From contig BMAT01001410.1 of assembly GCA_019649035.1 (NCBI GenBank), forward strand, positions 28,215 through 60,672: DNA of 32,458 nt, in the 5' to 3' direction. The position numbers and the translations under genes are program-made. The DNA comes from Elysia marginata (taxonomy: Eukaryota; Mollusca; Gastropoda; Plakobranchidae). Positions 1 through 12,300 of this stretch are shown piece after piece. The stretch's first letter is position 1; every line of letters starts with the position of its first letter. The notes under the pieces are model-generated. The model was given only the letters and a program-made list of their open reading frames with translations. It searched no databases and had not been told where the DNA came from.

Positions 1-268
1 AGCCAGAGAGATGATTTTGAGGGAAGAAGAAAATTTGTGATGAGATGCAAATTGATCTGTTCAACGTTGGACATTCAATACTCAATTATGTGAGGACATA
101 AAGAAAAGAAAGGCAACTTTTGGCACAATTCTGTCTATTACTCAACAAGGTCGGGTACATCTTTACTTGTTTATATATATATTCCCAATTGCAGGCGTTG
201 GTCAGTGACTAAATTAATTATTAAAATTGTTTTTAATATAATTCTTTTGTTTTTCTTACTTTGCTCAG

Positions 269-331
269 ATCATGTGTATGAAGTTCTGATGTTTATTCCT
301 GGGACAGAGGCATATGATTTTGATGAAGCAG
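269..331 (+). CDS. MTIF2: MTIF2 visible exon 1 (N-terminal region)
   Basis: Follows the acceptor TTTGCTCAG and is followed by GTAAAA. It starts with the last two bases of a split codon, so at least one coding exon lies upstream. It reads [20 protein letters not shown], matching the NTD-like stretch before the G domain of animal MTIF2. Confidence 0.85.
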
Positions 332-3300
332 GTAAAAATTTCAGTACCTATATCAAATAGAAATTGATTCAAAAGTGTGTTTTTGAAGTTAATCAGTAAC
401 CAAATGTTAACATTAAGGGTATTCTTATATTATTCAAGAGTCCTTGAAGAAATCACATATACAGTGTGCTTGATTAAAATGATTTGGCGGAAAATTTTTT
501 TTTCATCTCTGTTGTTTTTGGTTACATTTCTATTTTCTTTCTTGTTTGAGAATTTACTTGCTAGTACAATACTTCCTATTGTTGTTTGACTTATCCTTTG
601 TTTAAGGATTATGTGTTAAGAGAGTAAATGATAGATCAAGTATAAATAAATTCCTCACAGTTTTTCTAAAATTTTCGTTTCACCTGCATAAATAATGTAT
701 GAAAAAAATTAAACAAAATTGTATTTTATTTTTATTTTTTTTATAGTTCTTGATCCTCAAACAATTACTGACATCGTTAAGAAGTCTGGTATGATTCCAG
801 AGTTTTGCAGCCGCAAGAAAGAGACTGTCGAAGAGGATGGAGATATAGTGAAACAGTGAGTCTACCTTTTATTGTCACATCTGTCAAATAAAATGCTTTA
901 GGTGCAATTTTTATAAAAGAATGAAAGGTAAGTTTAACACCCAGAATTAGTTATATGTTGTTTGTTTTTTTTATTAAAAAAAAAATTTAATTAGATTTCA
1001 ATTTAAATAACATTTTCTGAGACTGTGTATAAACAAACACACTGAAACAGATTGGAAATGGATTTATTTAAAACTTCTCAGCAAATGAAAATAATAAATA
1101 ATATCAAATTTCTGTTGCGTACGCTTTTTGTTTTTTGTTCCCACTAGATTAAAGTCTATTTATCACGAACTATTCCATTTATTTTGGGGGGTGTATTATT
1201 TGAAGGCCTCCACCTGATCCCAAAGTTCTGGTACGTCGACCACCTGTGGTGACGATCATGGGTCATGTGGATCATGGGAAGACAACTTTGTTAGACCAAC
1301 TGCGCAGCTCAAATATTGTTGAAAGGGAGTTTGGTGGCATCACACAGCATATTGGAGCTTTTCTTGGTAGGTGTTCAGTTAACTCATATTGATGCTGAAA
1401 TTTATTGGGAGCCTAAGACTCATTTTGAAGTATCTAGCATTCTTTTTATAATTACAATTATTAGTCTTTGGAATTGAGTTCAAACAAATTGGATATCTAT
1501 GGCCGGCACATCAAACCTCTGATGTGGCTATTTTTCTTATAACCACATCAGAGGTTTAATGTGCTGGCCATCGATATGTGGAATTGTCAAGTTCTCTAGT
1601 TAGGAGTTTTGTGTTGCTTTAGGCCACTATCTAAGACTGAGATCAAATACAGTATGTTACATATGTATTAAGACAAACTAGGTGATTATTTATATGTATC
1701 AGTTTGATGAGTCTGTAGCAGCTTGCTGTCAAACTAGACTTTTCCATAAATTCAGAGACAGCAGTTGAACATGCATTTATTAATCAAATCAAGAAATTGA
1801 AATGCATTGATTATTCAAGCTCCATTCTTTTCAGAAGTTTATGTTTGCTGTTTCAGAAAATGTATAAATCTCATTCTCAATATGCAGACCTGTCATTCAT
1901 ACAGGTTGAATCAATACTATACAGATTTTTTTTTACCAAAGTATCTGAAAATATGGGCTAAACTTCAAGGGAGATAATTTCCTATTTTTTTTTAAATACT
2001 CTGAAATTTGTGTCATTAATGCATGAACTAAAAGATACTTTAGTACTATATTACATGTTTTAAGAACTTCTACACATTTTTTGTTTCTTTTTTTTTAAAA
2101 TCATGACAATCATTAAAATTGCATGACTAGTGCTTTAACACAGTAAGTGCCATAATTGGGGAGGACCAGAACATGGTCATACAGATTTTTTAACCCTGAG
2201 TACAAATATGTTAGCTCAATCATACTGATTTTCCATTGTGTGAAGTGGCAGGCCTAAATATGTCCAATAATGGACCTCAACTTTAAGTTCTGAACCGCCT
2301 CATAAATTTACATTTTATAAGTTTTCTGTACAAATTTTGTAGGAAATAAAAATTGCCATTTTAGTAATTTTTTTTGCTTCTATCTTTTCCAGTAAGTTTG
2401 TCGTCAGGAGAGAGTATTTGTTTCTTAGACACACCTGGACATGCAGCTTTCAGTGCCATGCGGGGGAGGGGGGCTCACTTGACGGATATCATAGTGCTGG
2501 TCGTGGCTGCAGATGATGGGGTCATGCAACAGACTCAGGAGGTTTTACAACACGCTCAAGATGCTGCAGGTTTTAGTGTCGATGTTTTTGTTTGTTTTTA
2601 AATAATATAAATAAACATGAATTTGGACTTCAATATTTTTATACTCATCTATTTTGCTTACAAATTCAATTTATCCAAAATCTAGATGCAGGAATTATTC
2701 AGGGATGCAAAGTCTCTTGTTCTTTCTTTTTTTCCGTTCTGTTTCCATGCATAGGAAATTTTTTGAATAAAAATTAGACGGAGATAGATCTGGTAGGGAG
2801 AAGGGGCCTGTGGTAACGCAAAACAATCATGTAAATCACAAGCCACTTCCACCAATCTATTTCTTTTTTATGCTGTTTTTTTTTTTGACGGTCCTGTCTA
2901 CAGGTACCTTTGTTTCTAATTCGTTCCACTTTTTTATCTGTCTATTTATTCATTTATATTTTTTCTTTTCTTTACTATTGCCCTCATATATGTGTAGGGG
3001 TCCCTCAAAATGAGTCTACATGCGGATTTTTGTGATATGGAGTTATATACATCATCACAAAGGCTTATAGAAGCTGTTTAAGGTGATCAAAATGTAGACT
3101 CATGTTGTGAGAGCACTACTTATATATATGTATATATTTCTTTGTTGCATAGAATCTTATAACTATTGCTTTTCTTTTAATGTAAGTCTTATGTAACTGC
3201 TTTATAATTTAATTTTTTTAGTGACCAAGGTGCAAAGCCGGTAACTTGCATGTTTTGTTTGTACTCTTTGAGCTGCAATATTTACCCACACTATTCTCAA

Positions 3301-6300
3301 TTTGCTTATCAACACAGCTCTACCGTGACACCTATTTACTTTTCTGATTATAAGTTTTGTACTCGGTGTGTTAACAAGCCTTATGTTGACTCCACAAGAC
3401 CTGGTTAGGACAAATACTCCTGCAAATTTTACTTGACGGCAGTCGATGAATAGACAGTTCCTCTCTTCTTTGGTTGTTACGAAATTTTATTACTTTTTCA
3501 ACCTTGGATAACCTAGTTTCATCAATTATTTTGTCCTTCCATGACTTAACTTCTCTTTTTCACTATATTCTTTTTCAGTGCCCATTATAGTTGCAATTAA
3601 CAAAATTGACAAGGACAATGCTGATGTGGTAAGAAGATATTTTTCCTCTTTTTAAAATTTTTTTTTTTTGGTGCTAATATGAGCAGGTTACAAATTTCTT
3701 AATGCTTATTAAATTAAGAACACTCCACTTGTACATAGCCCAAGTTATATCAATTTATCTTATGAAATGGATTCTTAATTCAGGAGTGAAATTATTATTC
3801 CTTTATGATCAGACTTTCTCTTATTTGAAATCAAAAGGTGATCTAAATTGAAGTTTTCAACTGTTATCTAAAATGTTTAAACCACTGCCTTAAAGGGCGT
3901 TGAGAGAGTTTTAAAGCAAAGGGATTAGGAACTGGTTTTTTTTATCTCTTAGTTCCTCACACAGCAGCTGAGCACTTTGTCCTTTCAAAAGGAGTCATAA
4001 TTAAGTTAGAAACTTGTTTTTTTTTCACCACTTCTGAAGGCTTAATGAACCTGCACACTGTATCAAATAAAAGCATTTCTGCTAAAATGGTTTGTTCGGT
4101 GTTGATATGAAAGAAATTTTATGAGGATTTCTCATTCAAATCATTTTACTACTTGGAATTTTTTTTTCTTTCCAATAGAACAGTCTACAACTTCTCATAC
4201 CAACTGTACACTTGAGCAGCTGTAAACCTTCCTAATTTGTTATCAATTAAATTTTGCCATTCAGGAGAAAACCAAGCAAATGTTGATGCAGCATCAAGTC
4301 ATGTTGGAGGAGTTTGGGGGAGAAGTACAGGCCGTGCCAATATCAGCCCTCAAGGTCAGTGGTGATTGTCACAAAGTGCTCTTGTCTCAGTCAATGAAAA
4401 ATGACATTGTAGGTAGCGTTTCGGAAGTCTCCTTTATGATTATTTAGCTCTGAGTGGCCTGAAATTATTTTTAGTTCAGTGATTTGTACAGTATCGTTCA
4501 TTTTTCAGATTACCAATTTTGTTTTTCTTTTGTTCTGATAATTCAATTGGATGATTTGAGGTTCAATTTTGATCCCATGAGGCTCTTCATATCTTAGCTG
4601 GACTGAAATCATGTGGTTGTGTCAATATATTTTCAAAGTAACAGTTTCTAAATTTTCCCAATTGTCAGGCCGAGTGTACATTGTCCATGTGATGTTAAAC
4701 TCCTTTTTAACACAATTTCTTAGACAAAAAATTGCCATGACTCTACTGTGAGTGCACAAACTGTATTGAAACCAAAAAAATGAATTCTTTTTTTCGAAGC
4801 TGATTTTTGTATATAGCTTATAAAAAAATGAGTCTACATGCAGAATTTTGTGATATGGAGCTATGTATATCAGTAGAAAGCTTTTTCAAAGCTCTCTTTG
4901 GTATCTGTGTTAGTTCTGGAGCTATTGCAATTAAAAGACAAAGTGGCTTAGTTTGAAAAAAAAAACGAAGAAAATTGGACTTCAAGTTTTTAAAATGGAA
5001 AGGCCAAAAGGGCTTTACTGTAATCTTAAAACCATCAAAATACATTTTTTAACATTTGTTTTGATGGTCTCACGAGTGGATATGATGACAAACATTATGC
5101 TTTAAAATTATGCAAAAATATTTTTGAGTAAAGATATAACCAAGTATTTGAAAATGCATTTTTTGAGTCGGCGTGCATGGCATGTATACTCATTTTGTGG
5201 TCGCAATACACATTTGTATTTAGGTCTGTTCATCTTGTTGATTTAATAAAAAGTATAAATTTCAAAAAATGATTGTTTCCAGGGGATAGGGCTCACTGAA
5301 CTTCAAGAGGCCATTGTTACCCAGGCTGAGCTCATGCAGTTGAAAGGAGACCCAAAAGGCTTGGTGGAGGGACGTGTTGTAGAAGCACAGATAGATCCAA
5401 AAAGAGGGTAAAACTGTTTTCTCTTTGGATTCTTTTTTTTTCTTTTTTTGCAAAAGCTTCTCTCTCTCCTTTTGTTTCTTTACTTCTCCTTGGAATTTTT
5501 CATTCTCATTCTCCATCTCTCCCTTTACCTTCTTTTCCCCTGTCCCTGCTTTTCCTTGTGCCATGTAACTTCTTCAAGCCTATCAGTATCAGTTTTACCA
5601 TGGTTTGACTGAAATAAACATGATCTTTTTTACCTTCAACCTACACAAAATCTTTTTATAACATGCAATCTATCTGTTTCAAAGTATTGATGAAAGTTGT
5701 TGCTGATTAGTTGCTGTTGTTACAATGTTTTGTTTACAGGCGGCTTGTAACAGCTGTGGTTCAAAGAGGGACACTTAAGCGAGGTGACTTATTGGTAGCT
5801 GGAACAGCTTGGGCTAAGGTGATCTTTTCACATAAGTGACGAGAATTAACTTAGATACATTTAGTAGTGCATCAAAGGTCTGGCAACCATAAGAAAAGTC
5901 GTAAGTAAAAAATTTCTTATTTTGTAACTTGTTAGATTATTTTATATGTAATTCTTGCAATGTTTACAAGAATTATTATAATTATTTAAAAAAATGGCTA
6001 TAGAGTTCTACTGCAAAATGCAATACCCAAGCAAGCAGACCAATACGCTCTAGAGCAAATTTCACTCATATATCAGAGTATTAAAATACGCAAGCTTGTT
6101 ATGCGCTCAAGTTCCCAAAATTTCATGCATTGCCTTTAGCCAAGAGGCCATTTCACAACAGAGTGGACAAAGGAAAATGTGAATGAATTGCTTCCTCAAG
6201 GCAATTGCAGCCTGAGTTAGAGTTGAGACTCAAACCTGCAACCACTAAACCAAGAGTCCCATATGTGAACCACTGAACCACCCTACTCCACATTTGACAC

Positions 6301-9300
6301 TTTTTGGCAACATAACGACATCCAGAGAAATGCTGTTCCAAACATTTAAGCTTTGAATGTTAAAATTGCCCTGTCTTACTTGTTTAGGCTTATTTGAAAC
6401 CAAATTTTTAAAATCAATTAAATAGATTAATATAACACAGCAGGAAAAATAAATAAGGTAAAATCATAAATAGCAAAAATTCAAGAAAAAGAGGAATGAA
6501 AAATATAGAAATAGAACTAATAAAGCTTTAAATATCAATCTCGTTTTTTTATTGTATCATATTAAGGTTCGAGCAATGTTTGACGACTCAGGAAGTCTTG
6601 TGCAGGCAGCGCCCCCTGGGACACCTGTGGAGATTCTAGGCTGGAAGGAGATTCCATCTGCTGGGGATGAATTTCTTCAAGTCAGGAGGGAGGTATGTAC
6701 CATTGATTCCCACCTGACAGTTTCTCTACCTCAAAAGAAAAGACATAGCCAAGTTTGGCTGATTCATGTAAGATATCTCAACACAGTTATTTTGGGTTTA
6801 GTCTTTTTATTTTGTGGTTTGGCAATGCTCATTTCTTGCTTAGAATCAGCCTCATGTTGATATGATTTTTTAAATTTTAGATTAATCCAGCTAAAAATTA
6901 ATTTTTCTTGTACCTTTCTGTCTTACATGCTCTTTGAAAGGGACAAATAGAAAGCTTAAACAAAAATAACTTTTTATTCTCATGTATCTTGTATTTTTAA
7001 ATTTCTGCTATGTAATTTCATATAAAATATATGATATAAGACAGGATTTCATTCATAAAGTAATGTGTCTGACATTCACTTTGAGCATAATTTCCATTTC
7101 ATTCCATCCAACAAAAAGTCAGAAGTAAAATCTGTGCTTGCCTGGCGTCGGAGTCAAGAATTGAAGAAAAAGCAGGATGAAACCTGGACTGCCATTGAAG
7201 AAAGTCGCAAGGAGCATGACAAGCAACACCATGCTGATCTCGTGGCCAGGAGAGAGAAGGGCATTTACCGAAAACGTTCGGTGGCCAAGGTCAAAGAGAG
7301 TCAGCCGCGCCCTGATCACCCACAGTTTTCTCTTGTTTTGAAAGGTGAGCTTATAGTGCGAGCCTTGGTCTGAGCACTATTGAACTATGTTTATAATTAT
7401 TAATTTTATGAAATCTGCACATTAAGTTATTTTTAGTCTTAATGGATTTTTGTAACGAACATTAAAAAGTTTTTCAAGCATTTTAGTCGTCTTAAATGCT
7501 GTTGTTTATATTTATATAAGCATGAATTTAAGAACTATGAGATTGAAAATTATGTTTACTAACATTTAGGCTTTAAGAAGTTGAAAAAGAGCAAACAGTA
7601 AAATAAAAATCAAAGATTTTATTTTGTTTTAGGGTTGTTATTTCAAACCCGAAAATAAAGAGGTTGGCGAAGATTGAGTTTTTATTGAACTCTGGCTGAA
7701 ATAAATTTTATGATTTTTGCACATTTTGATTATTTTTATTCCCAAGTTTTTTGCAGCAATAGATTTTAAATTCAAGAAACTTCTTCATATCAGGGATGGC
7801 CATTCTCAGGATTTATCCTGAATTCAGGATTTTTTCCAATTTGAATAAGAAAAATCTGGAGGAACACTATTCGTCTGAGAACATAAATTTTTGCTTGTAA
7901 ATTCCTTATGGAAAAACAAGTATTACTGCTGCATTGACTTTTACTTGTACTGTTCATGTGAATTGTATCAGTGAATCGTATTAGCAATTTTTGAAAAAAA
8001 TTAATAGCTAAAGCAATGTTTTATAATGTTACGCAACACTCACCCTTACCTCAGGATTTTCTTTCACAAGTAGTGCCCACCCCTGCAAGTATTTGAGGTG
8101 CCTTTCAGATACCCTACTTTGCCCTTTTCTGAATATTTTTGATTCTTCTCTTTAGATTAGAATGAGAATAAGAGCTGTGGTTGTCAACAAGAACGTGTAG
8201 TTACAAAAGAGCAATCAGTAAAAAAAAAAATGAATTTTTTATTTTGTTTACAGGGTGGTATTTCAAGTACAAACAAGAGAGTGGGTTATGTTAAGTTTTA
8301 CTACATTAAATCATGATTTGATTAAATTGTATGAACTCAGCACATTTGAGCTTTATTATTCTTAAGTTTAATGCAGATATGGATTCTTGTAAAGAAATTG
8401 TGTAAAAAAAACTCTTTAAGTATCTGAAGTATTTGAGGCCTTTCTTGCATTGGAAGCAGACGATTAGTAAATTGTATTTATTCAACAATGGACTTTAAAG
8501 AATAATTTATTCTGAAGAAGAAAGTGACAATAATTGAAAAATAAACTTTATTAGCAATACAGTATATGCCTTTCATAACACAATTACTAAGTTTTGTCAG
8601 TTTCTGGTTTCATTGCTTCTCAGGTGATGTAGATGGTTCAGTAGAGGCTATATTGGACGTTTTTGACACATATCACTCCAAGAAGTGCCAACTAGACATC
8701 ATCCACTATGGAGTGGGAAACGTTTCAGAGTCAGATGTAGAAATTGCAGCCACTTTTGAAGGTAAGATTAACCGACAAGCAGGAAGATCTTTTATAGTTG
8801 CGTGTCAACAAGTTAAATATTTAAATTCAAATATTCTGTTGATTAAAAAAATATTCCGTTTGATTTTTTTTTTATAATGTATACTGATAGTTTGATTTGT
8901 TGTTAAATTTGGAGTTAAATTTTCTTTCCATAGGGTTCAAAATATCCTAACTGGACTGTATTTTTTTTTCTAAGAACACAAACAAGGTGAAATATCAGCA
9001 AAGATATATTTGATGAAATAGAAAATGGTTATTTATTATCATATTTAGATTTTGCTGGTTGACACTTTGATTAACCTTGAAATTTTCCTCTGTCTCAAAG
9101 AGAAATATTAAATGCATATTGTTAAAGGATATTTGACTTGACAAAGAAAAAATAGTTGGGGAGCCTAAAATAGATTCAAGTTATCCATAAATTTGACTTA
9201 CCAGAGTTCAAATTGAGTGGACTCTTCTGTATATCCATTTGTTTTAAACTTTGAGTTTTATGAATGTCATTTTCTTACATAAGGTCATATTGAAGGTGGA

Positions 9301-12300
9301 TGAGCCAATAGTTTGATACAACGATCTACAGCTCATTATCTCTTCCTCAGCTTTAAAAAAAGGGAAAAGAATATGATTTGTCATGAAACATTTTTTTAGA
9401 TCTGTCACTCTTGCCTTGCCTGTCTATGTTTGTTAATGTTGGCTTACAGAGATCAGGTTACTTTTGAACCCTGACCCTCCTGTTCCCCAACGGCTCCTTC
9501 TACCTGGTCCAGCTAGGTATACAGGTCTGGAATCAAAATCAACACTAGATCTAGATCTCAGTGATGAAAACAGGAAATCATCAAAAAGGAGGAAAAATTT
9601 TTGACAGACAAATTGATCTTTCTACCACCCCACAATCAATGCAACTCATCACTGCTACCAGCTAAGAGCTATTAACTTGTTAAATCATTAAGTTAAGTAC
9701 TGCATTCAAAATCCAGTCAAAGATTATGAGGCTTGTATGTACACTGAATAGCCATAGATTTAGATTCTAGTCGAAATTTCCTCCTCCTTTCATAATTCGG
9801 TTTAACTTTAATTTAAAGCAGTAAATAAACAAGTGAATTTTTTTTCGAAGCTCATCACTTCATGACTCCAAGTCCACTTGTTAGGTTGAAAGATCTCATT
9901 TGCAAACACAGGCCTAATGCTACTTATTTAGAATGAATATCAAAGATCAATTGAACTTAAATTACCCAAAGTAGAAACTGAATTATTCGATCATAAAATC
10001 ACTCCAGACTTATGAGGTCTATAGCCTATTGACTGGCCAACGACATTTGTGTCAATTAAAAAAAAATAATCAATGAAAGGGCAAAAATTGAAAGCTTCGA
10101 TGGCCAAAGTGGATCTAAAAATAGAGATCCACAGAATACCGCAATCTTGCACTTAATGAACCAAAACCGATGAACGAGTGTCACATCGAGACGGTAATTT
10201 CGCGGAATAGACATATAGCTGGCGATACCGGTAACGCTTTAGTATCGAAAAAATATAACCTCGATATATNNNNNNNNNNNNNNNNNNNNNNNNNNNNNNN
10301 NNNNNNNNNNNNNNNNNNNNNNNNNNNNNNNNNNNNNNNNNNNNNNNNNNNNNNNNNNNNNNNNNNNNNNNNNNNNNNNNNNNNNNNNNNNNNNNNNNNN
10401 NNNNNNNNNNNNNNNNNNNNNNNNNNNNNNNNNNNNNNNNNNNNNNNNNNNNNNNNNNNNNNNNNNNNNNNNNNNNNNNNNNNNNNNNNNNNNNNNNNNN
10501 NNNNNNNNNNNNNNNNNNGATCTACCTGCACTATGTCTACTACTAGATTCCTTATCTAGATTCTTCAAGCTCATCAGTTGAAATAACAGACTCTGAATCA
10601 CTGTCAGGATAGTTGTCATCTAAATCTAGACCCTCCTCTGCATCAAAGAGAAATTCTAGACTGGTTTGAGCTAGAAGGCCCTGGTTCCATAGATTGCTTC
10701 ATGCTTGCTAAATTCACAACATGTCATTGACTGACCTCTGCTATGTTTACTTCTGCTTCTTGATAGTCATCCAGGGTAAAATGGGCTTTATTTTTCTTAT
10801 TGGACTATAGAAGACCAACAAAGTCAAAGGGTTTATCGGGCGTATGGTGTATAGGCATTATCGCCCTTATCCAATTAACTGGGCATACAGTTTAGAAGGG
10901 TGAGGGCAAGTCACACTGTTCTACATATGATACCCAAGTACTTAAAACTTTCTCTCTCTCATCTTTGTATGTAGATACTTGAGCCTTTTGCTGTAATCTG
11001 ATGCCTCAACGAGGCACTAGAGGACAGAAGAAGTTTCAGTTTTTTAAATTTCATGTCATACCCCTCTGTATGATTGTTTTATTGCTCAATTTTCGTCCCT
11101 TATGAATCTAGGTGAGATTTTTGCCTTCAATGTGGAGACGCCCCCAAAAGTTTCAGCTATCGCCAAGCAAAAGAATGTTCCAGTGAGAAGACATAATGTT
11201 ATATATCGTCTTTTTGAAGAACTGGTGGAAAGACTGAACAGTAAACTACCCAAGATTGAGGAGGAGGTGGCTTTAGGTATGTTTGGACTAGGGTAAATCT
11301 ATTAGATATATGCTCTTTATAACTCATCAACAGTCAGATTGCATGTTGAAAATAGTTAACATTGTGACAGGCTCACAGCTAAGATCAAAACGGTCATACA
11401 ATTGAGATTGTGGATTACAATTACAGGCCTGGTAGTTCATGTGAAAAATACAAACGAAAGCAGCAACAACAATAGATAAATTAACAATAATAATGTGAAA
11501 GATAATAACAATAAAAATAATAACAACAATAATGATGATGATTATGATAATTTTGTGGCATAGTTTAGTTATATGTTGATTTTAATAATTATTTAATTGA
11601 ACTTGATAGATAAATTTTCTGATATTAAACCACTTGCAAGACGGATAAAACTAAATACTTAAGAAGTGGGCTAATATTTTGATTAAGCTTAGATTGCAAG
11701 AAGTTCTTATACAAAGCTTATTTGTTTTGATTGTTTTGCCCAGGTGAAGCAAAAGTCCTGCAAGTGTTCCAAATAACACTGCCAAACAAGAAGAAAAGCT
11801 CTGTAGCTGGTTGCCGCTGTGTGTTTGGAAACATGTCGAAAAAGCTGGGTGTGAAAGTGATAAGAAACAACGACACTGTCTACAAAGGTACGGCCATGTT
11901 TGGTGTTTTCACCGGTTGAAACACATCATGGACATCTTTGATCCCTGGATCAAGAGAAATACATGCATATCTTTGGGTTTATTTTTCAATCACATTTCTC
12001 TGAAATTTGAATTTGTTCAAAATAACAAACAATACACAATGCTTCCGGATTTAAATAGTTGCCTTTGGTGCGATTTGGATCTTCCTGTTCAAGTAAGCGA
12101 GTCTCTTAGAGAGGCTCGGCAAGGTTTGCCATGAAACTCCTTTTTTAAGGAGCATATTGGCGATGTGGTTTAAGCTATGTTTCTCTAAGGGGCAAGGCGG
12201 TGGGTGCCAAAGCATCTATAAGTCAAAGGTTCGAATCATACTAATGGCAGACATTTCAGGCATTTCCACTAAAAAGCCTACTTCTCTCCACCTTTATAAT

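Larger units (their letters stand above)
8762..11111 (+). other. MTIF2 intron 11, largest intron, with assembly gap
   Basis: 2.35 kb. 8762-9440 and 9610-10150 are AT-rich with no recognised feature. Coding-like relics lie at 9449-9604 (+) and 10552-10700 (-), a CpG-richer patch at 10160-10269, and a gap of Ns at 10270-10518. Copies of TCTAGATCTAGA-type sequence occur near 9545-9558 and 10540-10630. Confidence 0.6.

Noticed and set aside
5262-5564. 100-codon minus-strand frame rich in Lys and Glu
   Set aside because: It is the complement of a pyrimidine-rich intron tract plus MTIF2 exon 7; low-complexity shadow.
6227-6287. True tRNA gene on the minus strand
   Set aside because: A and B boxes are correctly spaced but the arms do not pair as a cloverleaf and a long unrelated tail follows; a SINE fits better.
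7119-7319. Minus-strand frame opposite MTIF2 exon 10
   Set aside because: Shadow of a real exon on the other strand.
10170-10619. Open frames crossing the N run
   Set aside because: They are produced by unknown bases and carry no evidence of translation; the same applies to 21869-22320.
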